In this document: piece after piece, positions 1 to 5,738 of the stretch
How positions within the stretch are numbered: the first letter of the stretch is position 1
Layout of the letters: each line of letters opens with the position of its first letter
Source: CBDVAK01 sp965371945
GTDB lineage: Bacteria > Pseudomonadota > Gammaproteobacteria > Competibacterales > JAHEDQ01
Assembly (NCBI GenBank): GCA_965371945.1
Contig: CBDVAK010000233.1
Coordinates: 1-5,821 of the forward strand
Direction: 5' to 3'
Length of the DNA stretch: 5,821 bases
The notes under the pieces: generated by a model
What the model was told of the DNA's origin: nothing
The model's database searches: none
What the model saw: the letters and a program-made list of their open reading frames with translations, nothing else
Position numbers and translations under genes: made by a program

Positions 1-3
1 TTG

Positions 4-9
4 TGAGGA
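4..9 (+). promoter_or_regulatory. Ribosome binding site of the CmuA-like gene
   Basis: TGAGGA lies nine bases upstream of the ATG at 19, a normal Shine-Dalgarno spacing. It supports that ATG over the in-frame ATG at 67, which has no comparable site before it. The promoter and any upstream gene lie outside the window; the TGA at 4-6 could be the stop of an earlier cistron, but this cannot be tested here. Confidence 0.6.
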
Positions 10-18
10 TCGGGACAA

Positions 19-1860
19 ATGGCTGCATTCGACTTTTCAACGGGCCAAAACCGGCTTTCCACGTCAATGAGCACCGGCCTGCAAGAAGTCCCCTTCATCG
101 CTCAGATGCATGAATTCGCCATGCGTGAAAGCGGCACTCCGGGTGATGAGTTCTATACGGACGCGAAGAAATTCGTGCGCGGCGTGTGTGAAACGACTGA
201 ACGCTTCGGCTTTGACACACCTTCCTTTACCTGGGATGTCTACAATGTCGAAGCCCAGGCATTGGGCTGTAGCTTCGTGACCTTCAAGGACATGGCGCCG
301 GCAATCGAGAATGTCGATCCGATCGTCAAATGCGAAGCCGACATCGCCAGGCTCAAGGCACCGGATCCCTATTCCTCCGGACGGATGCCGATGGTTTTCG
401 ACATACTCCACGAAATGAAGACACAGGCCAACATCACACCGCTGCCAAGCTTTTGTGCCCCCTTCACATTGGCCTCGCATGTGATGACCTTCGAAAACCT
501 GATCGTCCAGATAACTGAAAACCCGCGGTTTGTGCACAAGCTGATGAACTTCCTCGTTGACGAGGTCATCGCTCCCTACATGAATGCGCTGATCAAGGAA
601 TTTCCCGAATCGGAGACGGTCGATGGATCTGACGCAGTGGCCTCGCTGCCCTTCATCACCCAGGATATGCTCGAGGAGTTCTCGCTGGCCCCGCTGGTCC
701 GGTTGCAGGAGCAGGTCCCGCGCCCGGTCTATTGCGACAACTGGTGGGGTGATTCCTACACCGGCGATCTGCACCGGTTCTGGGAGCAGAAACTTCGTGT
801 GACTCCTGCCTATCTCAAAGTGCAGGATCCGGACCTGTTCAAAGTCGGGGTCCAGCCCGTTATCGATTATGCCAGGCAACACAATCTGCCGGTGGTGCTG
901 GGGGTCGACAACAACGTCTTCCAGAACGGCCCGAAAGAAGAAATCCGTATGCGTATCCATGAATACATGGAAGCAGTCGAGGAAATCGGCAAGGGCACAC
1001 TTTATCTATGCTCGCTGTCAGCCGTTACCCCGGCGGAAAATGTGCGTACGGCCATCGAAGCCTGTAAGGACTTTCGTGCCGGCAACCGACCCTGGGCCGG
1101 TTTGAGGCGGGCTGGCACGCCGGAAGCACGCGGCGAAACCGGCAAGACAACGGTCCGTGTGGACCAGAGCGCAGTTGCCGCGATGGCGGCCAGGCAAACG
1201 AGTCCGGAAGAGAAACTGCTGGATCGGATTTTTGATGCGGTTCTGGATCACGAGGACGTGGAGACTGTCGAGCTGGTGAAAGAGGCGCTCGACAACAAGA
1301 TCGATGTCCATGACATCCTCGACGAAGCCCTGATTGCCGCCATGGACGAGGTGGGCGATGAATTCGCCGAGGGCAGGATTTTCGTGCCGGAGATGCTGAT
1401 GGCGGCACGCGCCATGAAGGCCGGCCTGCAAGTGGTACGCCCGATCCTGGCCCGGACCGGCGCTCCACCCAAAGGCAAGGTAATGCTGGCGACCGTACAG
1501 GGCGATGTGCACGACATCGGCAAGAACCTGGTCGGCATGATGCTGGAAGGCGCGGGCTACGAGGTTGTCGATCTTGGCGTCAACAAGACGCCGGAACAGA
1601 TCCTCGAAATGGCCAATGAACTCGATCCGAGTGTTGTCGGCCTCTCCGCGTTGCTGACGACCTCCATGCCATCCATGCAGAAAACCGTCGCGCTGTTCAA
1701 GAAAGTGGGCTCCAAGTATCCGGTGATCGTCGGCGGTGCGCCGGTGACGCAGGAGTTCGCTGACGTGATCATGGCGGACGGCTATGGAGAGAACGCACCG
1801 CATGCAGTGGAGACCGTCCACAAGCTGGTGGCGGCCCAGCAGAAAGAGGCGGTCGCATAG
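19..1860 (+). CDS. CmuA-like fused methyltransferase/corrinoid protein (MtaA/CmuA family)
   Basis: This cytoplasmic protein is predicted to take a methyl group from a small donor and place it on its own bound corrinoid. Residues about 20-355 form an MtaA/CmuA-type methyltransferase of the uroporphyrinogen-decarboxylase fold. Visible marks are C239-D-N, then G244-D-x-Y-x-G, and L-C331-S-L with T-P-A-E-N-V after it. Residues about 356-395 are a charged linker. Residues about 396-480 match the helical cobalamin cap. Residues about 485-605 are the B12-binding Rossmann domain with the full signature D496-x-H498-x-x-G501, 41 residues, S543-x-L545, 26 residues, G572-G573; H498 should be the lower cobalt ligand. 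At 613 residues (about 67 kDa) it fits CmuA, the chloromethane methyltransferase, the best-known protein with this fusion. From memory, the G-D-x-Y-x-G segment also resembles a CmuA hallmark. Oddity: the HxC zinc motif of MtaA reads V237-x-C239. The gene is followed two bases later by the folate methyltransferase gene. The family call is firm; chloromethane as substrate is only one possibility, and other methyl halides, O-methyl, S-methyl or N-methyl donors remain open. Confidence 0.93.
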   Translation: MAAFDFSTGQNRLSTSMSTGLQEVPFIAQMHEFAMRESGTPGDEFYTDAKKFVRGVCETTERFGFDTPSFTWDVYNVEAQALGCSFVTFKDMAPAIENVDPIVKCEADIARLKAPDPYSSGRMPMVFDILHEMKTQANITPLPSFCAPFTLASHVMTFENLIVQITENPRFVHKLMNFLVDEVIAPYMNALIKEFPESETVDGSDAVASLPFITQDMLEEFSLAPLVRLQEQVPRPVYCDNWWGDSYTGDLHRFWEQKLRVTPAYLKVQDPDLFKVGVQPVIDYARQHNLPVVLGVDNNVFQNGPKEEIRMRIHEYMEAVEEIGKGTLYLCSLSAVTPAENVRTAIEACKDFRAGNRPWAGLRRAGTPEARGETGKTTVRVDQSAVAAMAARQTSPEEKLLDRIFDAVLDHEDVETVELVKEALDNKIDVHDILDEALIAAMDEVGDEFAEGRIFVPEMLMAARAMKAGLQVVRPILARTGAPPKGKVMLATVQGDVHDIGKNLVGMMLEGAGYEVVDLGVNKTPEQILEMANELDPSVVGLSALLTTSMPSMQKTVALFKKVGSKYPVIVGGAPVTQEFADVIMADGYGENAPHAVETVHKLVAAQQKEAVA

Positions 1861-1862
1861 TC

Positions 1863-2837
1863 ATGACCAGAACCGTCTTGGCATCGGCCAAACAGGAAGT
1901 GGTGATTGGTTTTGACGAACCGTTCGTGATCATCGGCGAGCGCATCAACCCGACTGGCCGCAGGAAGCTGGCCGAACAAATGAAGGCCGGTGACTATTCC
2001 CGCGTCGAGCAGGATGCCCGCGCCCAGGTGACGGCCGGCGCGCACCTGCTCGATGTCAATGCCGGCATCCCGCTGGCTGACGAGCCGAGGATTCTAGCCG
2101 AGTGTATTGAACTTGTGCAGACGCTCGTGGATGTCCCCTTGTGCATCGATTCATCGATCGTCGAGGCCCTCGAGGCTGGTCTTGCCGTGTATCAGGGCAA
2201 AGCGTTGGTGAACTCGGTGACCGGCGAGGAAGAGCGGCTGGAAAGCGTCCTGCCATTGGTGAAAAAACACGGCGCTGCGGTGATCGCTATTTCCAATGAT
2301 GAAACCGGCATTTCGCAGGACCCCGATGTGCGCTTCGAGGTCGCCAGAAAAATTGTCGAGCGCGCCGCCGACTACGGCATACCGCGGGAGGACATTGTCG
2401 TCGATCCGCTGGTCATGCCGGTGGGCGCGGTGGACACGGCCGGCGCCTCGGTCATGCGGCTGATCCGCCGCCTGCGCGAAGAGCTGAAGGTCAATACCAC
2501 CTGTGGCGCGTCCAACTTCTCCTTCGGACTGCCAGACAGACATGGGATCAACGCTTCGTTTCTGTCGATGGCGATTGGTGCCGGGATGACGTCGGCGATT
2601 ACCAACCCGCTGCACCAGCCCGAGATGGCGGCAATCAAGGGTGCCAATGTGGTGATGGCTCATGACCCGAGCTGCAAGGCCTGGATCAAGGCCTGCAGAG
2701 GGTGGGATCTCAACAAACCGGCCGCCGTTGCCACAGCGGTTCCTGCTACCCCCGCCAGGCCCGAGGCAGCCAGCGATGCACCACAGGTCAGCCGGCGGAT
2801 GATGCGCAAACTGCGCACGGGTCGGTTGTCTGGTTGA
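1863..2837 (+). CDS. Methyltetrahydrofolate:corrinoid methyltransferase (CmuB/AcsE/MetH pterin-binding type)
   Basis: A 324-residue TIM-barrel pterin-binding protein, predicted to move methyl groups between the corrinoid domain of the preceding protein and tetrahydrofolate. It shows I-G-E-R-I-N-P-T-G (24-32), L-D-V-N-A-G (63-68), I-D-S-S (95-98), N117-S-V-T-G-E, D181-P-L-V-M-P and S-N218-F-S-F-G-L-P. N218 lines up with the Asn that contacts N5 of methyl-folate in AcsE-type enzymes. The barrel ends near residue 282. The rest is an Ala/Pro-rich linker and a basic end, S310-R-R-M-M-R-K-L317, a pattern repeated near the end of the next protein. The start follows the upstream stop after two bases, with AGAGG at 1845-1849 as a slightly distant ribosome site, so translation is probably coupled. 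In a catabolic operon the likely direction is methyl-corrinoid to methyl-THF, as in CmuB, but the sequence cannot show direction. Dihydropteroate synthase is the related alternative; the IGERINPTG start and the corrinoid neighbours argue against it. Confidence 0.93.
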   Translation: MTRTVLASAKQEVVIGFDEPFVIIGERINPTGRRKLAEQMKAGDYSRVEQDARAQVTAGAHLLDVNAGIPLADEPRILAECIELVQTLVDVPLCIDSSIVEALEAGLAVYQGKALVNSVTGEEERLESVLPLVKKHGAAVIAISNDETGISQDPDVRFEVARKIVERAADYGIPREDIVVDPLVMPVGAVDTAGASVMRLIRRLREELKVNTTCGASNFSFGLPDRHGINASFLSMAIGAGMTSAITNPLHQPEMAAIKGANVVMAHDPSCKAWIKACRGWDLNKPAAVATAVPATPARPEAASDAPQVSRRMMRKLRTGRLSG

Positions 2838-2850
2838 TGAAGTCCGGGCG

Positions 2851-4911
2851 ATGAGTATTGAAACCGCCTATGTCGTTTTTACTCCTACTGGCCTCCGCGG
2901 CCGCTTTGAGATCGGCACGCCGATCCTTGAATGCGCCCGGCGGCTGGGCGTGGACCTCGACTCGGTATGTGGCGGTCGCGGCATGTGCGGGCGTTGCCAG
3001 GTGCTCGTGGCCGAGGGCGAATTTGCCAAGCACCGCATCAGCAGCTCGTTGGCCAGCGTCAGCCGACTATCCGCGGTCGAGCAAAAATACGCTGCGATCA
3101 AGGGGCTGAAAAAAGGCCGGCGTCTGAGCTGCAATACCAGGCTGCTGGCCGATGTCGTTATCGACGTGCCGGCGGAAAGTCAGGTACACCGCCAGGTCGT
3201 GCGCAAACGCGCCGAAGTCCGCGCGATTACCATTGATCCAGTCGTCAAGCCCTACTACGTCGAGGTCGACAAACCGGATCTGCACCATCCTTCCGGTGAT
3301 TTTCAGCGCCTCGACGCGGCACTTACGCGCGATTGGGGGATAGAGCTGCACGACACCGACCTCTATGTGCTGCGCCGTCTGCAGGAGGTGGTTCGCGAAG
3401 GCGACTGGAAAGTGACCGCGGCGATACGGCGCACGCTTGGCCGTTATGACGAAATCGTGGGTCTGTGGCCGGGACTGAAGACACGGCTGCTCGGCCTTGC
3501 CGTTGATGTCGGCACCACCACCGTGTCGTGTCAGCTGGTCGATATGTCCTCTGGCGAGGTGCTGTCGGTCGCCGGGGCCATGAATCCACAGATCCGCTTC
3601 GGCGAGGATCTGATGAGCCGCGTCTCCTATGTCATGGCAAAGCCCGAAAGCGTGGCTGAAATGGCAGCGGCGCTGCGCGATTGCATCAACGCTCTCATCG
3701 CCGAGACCTGCAGTGAAGCCGATGTGCCGGCGGGCGATATCATCGAAGTCGTGCTGGTCGGCAACCCCATCATGCATCACCTCACTCTGGGGCTGAATCC
3801 AGCAGAGCTGGGGGCCGCTCCATTTGCACTGGTCTCCAATGCCGCCGTGAAGGTCTATGCCGAAGAGGACCTGGGTTTTGATGTCTGTCTTGGCGCCCGC
3901 GCTTACTTTCTTCCCTGTATTGCGGGCCACGTCGGTGCGGACGCTGCGGCGGTAACGCTGTCGGAGAGCCCGCATCTTTCCAACAAGATCACCCTGATTG
4001 TCGACGTCGGCACCAACGCCGAACTGATCCTCGGCAACCGCGATCGGCTGCTGGCGGCATCATCGCCAACCGGGCCCGCCTTTGAAGGTGCGGAAATCTC
4101 CTGCGGTCAGCGCGCGGCACCCGGCGCGATCGAACGCCTGCGCATCGACAAGGAAACGCTGACCGCCACCTACAAGGTCGTCGGCTGCGATCTGTGGTCG
4201 GACGAGGAAGAATTCGAACAAGCGATTGCCGCTACCGGCGTCACCGGTATCTGTGGATCGGGTATCATCGAGGCGCTTGGCGAGATGTATCTGGCCGGGA
4301 TCCTCAAGACCGATGGCGTGATCGATGGTGATCTTGCCGGGCGCAGCGACCTTGTCCAGCCGCATGGCAGTACCTTTTCCTATCTGATCCGGGCCGGGCA
4401 ACCGGAAATTCGCATCATCCAGAGCGATGTCCGCGCCATTCAGCTTGCCAAGGCGGCATTGTACGCTGGCGCGCGTCTACTGATGGATCACATGGGTATT
4501 GACAAAGTTGACCGCATTTCACTTGCCGGCGCTTTTGGCAGCCATATCGACACCAAATATGCCATGCTGCTCGGCATGCTCCCCGACTGCCCGCTCGACA
4601 GGGTGTCCTCTGCCGGCAACGCCGCCGGCACCGGTGCGCGCATCGCCCTTCTCAACGCCAAGGCCCGCGACGAGATAGAACAACTCGTAAAGCGCATCGA
4701 GAAGATCGAAACAGCCGTCGAGCCACGTTTCCAGGAACACTTCATCAAGGCCATCGCCCTACCCCACAGCGATCTGGAATTCCCAAACCTCGCGCGCACA
4801 GTCAAGCTGCCATGCGGATCGCCCAACGATGCGAAAGCGCAGGCCGCAAGTTCCGGTATTTCACGCCGGCAGCAACGTAAACTCAAGCAAGCGGCTTCGA
4901 TCAGCTTCTGA
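2851..4911 (+). CDS. [2Fe-2S] reductive activator of corrinoid enzymes (RACE, DUF4445/ASKHA type)
   Basis: This 686-residue protein is predicted to use ATP and a low-potential electron to reduce accidentally oxidised Co(II) corrinoid back to Co(I), rescuing the first protein of the operon. Residues about 5-108 are a ferredoxin domain with four cluster ligands, C40-x5-C46-x2-C49 and C94, the plant-type [2Fe-2S] pattern. This differs from archaeal RamA, which carries [4Fe-4S] clusters. Residues about 110-210 are a linker domain. Residues about 214-635 form the actin-like ATPase part: V-D-V-G-T-T-T (218-224), V-D-V-G-T-N-A-E (384-391), G-P-A-F-E-G-A (408-414), G-A-I-E (425-428), C-G-S-G-I-I-E (468-474), A-G-A-F-G-S (559-564) and G-N-A-A-G-T-G (589-595). 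The C-terminus has a flexible stretch and the basic peptide S671-R-R-Q-Q-R-K-L678, as in the preceding gene product. The ATG at 2851 is 13 bases after the previous stop, with only a weak ribosome site. The 3' end overlaps the convergent toxin gene by 11 bases. Confidence 0.93.
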   Translation: MSIETAYVVFTPTGLRGRFEIGTPILECARRLGVDLDSVCGGRGMCGRCQVLVAEGEFAKHRISSSLASVSRLSAVEQKYAAIKGLKKGRRLSCNTRLLADVVIDVPAESQVHRQVVRKRAEVRAITIDPVVKPYYVEVDKPDLHHPSGDFQRLDAALTRDWGIELHDTDLYVLRRLQEVVREGDWKVTAAIRRTLGRYDEIVGLWPGLKTRLLGLAVDVGTTTVSCQLVDMSSGEVLSVAGAMNPQIRFGEDLMSRVSYVMAKPESVAEMAAALRDCINALIAETCSEADVPAGDIIEVVLVGNPIMHHLTLGLNPAELGAAPFALVSNAAVKVYAEEDLGFDVCLGARAYFLPCIAGHVGADAAAVTLSESPHLSNKITLIVDVGTNAELILGNRDRLLAASSPTGPAFEGAEISCGQRAAPGAIERLRIDKETLTATYKVVGCDLWSDEEEFEQAIAATGVTGICGSGIIEALGEMYLAGILKTDGVIDGDLAGRSDLVQPHGSTFSYLIRAGQPEIRIIQSDVRAIQLAKAALYAGARLLMDHMGIDKVDRISLAGAFGSHIDTKYAMLLGMLPDCPLDRVSSAGNAAGTGARIALLNAKARDEIEQLVKRIEKIETAVEPRFQEHFIKAIALPHSDLEFPNLARTVKLPCGSPNDAKAQAASSGISRRQQRKLKQAASISF

Positions 4912-5296
4912 GGAGACTCACCTCGTAGGCACAAAAGGCCTCGTCGGACGTGATGATCGTCAACTTCTCCTGCTGCGCCTGCGCAATCAGCAACCGATCG
5001 AAAGGATCCCGATGATGTTGCGGAAGCTCCCCCACGCCCAAGGTATGAGATAGCGCGACAGGCAAAACGCGCATTCGGTTGCTGGCCAATCGCTTGGGAA
5101 CGTAACGTGTCGGCGCGTCTGGCAATCTTATCTTTCCGAGGCCGTGTTTGATGGCAATTTCCCAGCCGCTGACCACGGAAAACACAATATCGTTTCCGGC
5201 GTAGGCAATCACACCCCTGACTTCTTCCGCGAGCATGTCAGGCGCACTATTCCACCACAGCCAGACGTGCGTATCGATTAGGTACCCGTACTTCAT
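4901..5296 (-). CDS. PIN-domain toxin, VapC family (type II toxin-antitoxin)
   Basis: A 131-residue single-domain PIN protein, the usual length for VapC-type ribonuclease toxins, which cut RNA using a metal held by acidic residues. The acidic set is visible: D8 in L-I-D-T-H-V-W-L-W, E46 in S-G-W-E-I-A-I-K, D97 and D100 in R-D-P-F-D-R-L-L-I-A-Q-A, and D118 in T-S-D-E-A-F. These match the COG3744 branch of PIN toxins. The start ATG overlaps the antitoxin stop as ATGA (5296-5293), so the toxin is translationally coupled to its antitoxin. The reading frame is intact, with no missing catalytic residue, so the toxin is probably active. The RNA target cannot be read from sequence. Its last 11 bases overlap the 3' end of the RACE gene on the other strand. 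Confidence 0.92.
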   Translation of the reverse strand: MKYGYLIDTHVWLWWNSAPDMLAEEVRGVIAYAGNDIVFSVVSGWEIAIKHGLGKIRLPDAPTRYVPKRLASNRMRVLPVALSHTLGVGELPQHHRDPFDRLLIAQAQQEKLTIITSDEAFCAYEVSLLRS

Positions 5297-5526
5297 TGCT
5301 CGAAAGAGTCAAGCATTTCAGCGGGAAGCGCGGCATCGAAATCGTCCGCTACCCAGATCTTGCCTGCATCCAGACCCGACACCCTATCCTGTTCAGCCAT
5401 TTCCAGGGGAACAAGCTTGGCTACCGCCTTGCCTGCACGCGCGATGATGATCTCCTCACCTGCAACGACCCGATTCACCAGCCGGGAGAGATGAGTCTTG
5501 GCTTCATGCATATTGACAGTAGTCAC
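5293..5526 (-). CDS. Phd/YefM-type (VapB-like) antitoxin
   Basis: A 77-residue antitoxin predicted to bind and neutralise the adjacent PIN toxin and to repress its own promoter. Residues 1-42 match the Phd/YefM DNA-binding fold (V-N-M-H-E-A-K-T-H-L-S-R-L, then A-G-E-E-I-I-I-A-R-A-G-K and A-K-L-V-P-L). Residues about 50-77 match the toxin-wrapping tail of such antitoxins that pair with PIN toxins (G-K-I-W-V-A-D-D-F-D, L-P, S-F-E). I chose the GTG at 5526 because the protein then begins (M)TTVNMHEAK, the normal family start, and AGGG (complement of 5536-5539) stands nine bases upstream. A TTG at 5559 would add eleven residues unlike the family, and the ATG at 5511 would cut into the first strand. 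Confidence 0.88.
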   Translation of the reverse strand: MTTVNMHEAKTHLSRLVNRVVAGEEIIIARAGKAVAKLVPLEMAEQDRVSGLDAGKIWVADDFDAALPAEMLDSFEQ

Positions 5527-5535
5527 CAGGATCTG

Positions 5536-5539
5536 CCCT
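5536..5539 (-). promoter_or_regulatory. Ribosome binding site deciding the GTG start of the antitoxin
   Basis: On the minus strand AGGG lies nine bases before the GTG at 5526. It is the reason for preferring GTG over the upstream TTG at 5559 or the internal ATG at 5511. The match to the anti-Shine-Dalgarno sequence is short, so this is moderate support. Confidence 0.45.
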
Positions 5540-5559
5540 GTTGCCCTTGAATGGACCAA

Positions 5560-5588
5560 GAAATAGACTAGACTAACATCTTAGTCAA
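5560..5588 (-). promoter_or_regulatory. Candidate promoter of the toxin-antitoxin operon
   Basis: Reading the minus strand, TTGACT (complement of 5583-5588) matches five of six bases of the sigma-70 -35 box. Exactly 17 bases later comes TATTTC (complement of 5560-5565), a weak -10 box. Transcription would start near 5553, leaving a leader of about 27 bases before the GTG. A palindrome fills part of the spacer and overlaps the -35 box, as expected for an autoregulated toxin-antitoxin promoter. The weak -10 limits confidence. Confidence 0.5.
5571..5586. promoter_or_regulatory. Candidate operator palindrome for antitoxin autorepression
   Basis: GACTAA (5571-5576) and TTAGTC (5581-5586) form a perfect 6+6 inverted repeat with a 4-base centre. 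A third half-site-like GACTA directly precedes it at 5566-5570. The repeat lies between the candidate -35 and -10 boxes of the antitoxin promoter and overlaps the -35, where a bound Phd/YefM dimer would block RNA polymerase. That the antitoxin binds it is inference from position and family habit. Confidence 0.5.
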
Positions 5589-5738
5589 GTCACGCCAGCG
5601 TCTCGAGCACATGGTCAAGTGTTATGTACTCCCTTACCTGCATTCCGCCGACTACCATCCAAAATATTTCACGTCATTTTGTTTCTATTCATGAGCCGCC
5701 AACCTTCTCACAATTTTCTTTGACCTGAGCGCACCCTG

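Noticed and set aside
64..960. Long minus-strand frame (298 codons) opposite the CmuA-like gene
   Set aside because: It is the antisense shadow of a GC-rich gene: its product is rich in His, Arg and Asp, matches no family I know, and the plus-strand protein has clear motifs throughout.
1018..1821. Minus-strand frame (267 codons) opposite the corrinoid domain
   Set aside because: Same reason: it mirrors the conserved B12 domain, has no recognisable motifs and no ribosome site of note.
1863..2837. Dihydropteroate synthase (folP) as the identity of the second gene
   Set aside because: Shares the pterin-binding fold, but the I-G-E-R-I-N-P-T-G start, S-N-F-S-F-G motif and corrinoid-linked neighbours fit methyl-folate:corrinoid methyltransferases.
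3067..3975. Minus-strand frame (302 codons) opposite the RACE gene
   Set aside because: Shadow of the conserved ATPase region; composition is that of antisense translation.
4611..4630. Perfect 7+7 inverted repeat TGCCGGC...GCCGGCA
   Set aside because: It lies inside the RACE gene and encodes the conserved G-N-A-A-G-T-G motif; there is no U tract, so it is not a terminator.
5296..5550. Plus-strand 84-codon frame opposite the antitoxin
   Set aside because: It is the antisense of a well-matched Phd/YefM antitoxin and has no family features.
5584..5620. GTCAAGT repeated at 5584-5590 and 5614-5620, 30 bases apart
   Set aside because: Seven bases is short enough for chance, and the second copy has no promoter element at a suitable distance.
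5590..5738. Promoter for the rightmost plus-strand gene in the AT-richer stretch
   Set aside because: No -35/-10 pair with acceptable match and spacing stands out; TTGTTT and TATTCA near 5678-5691 are too close together.
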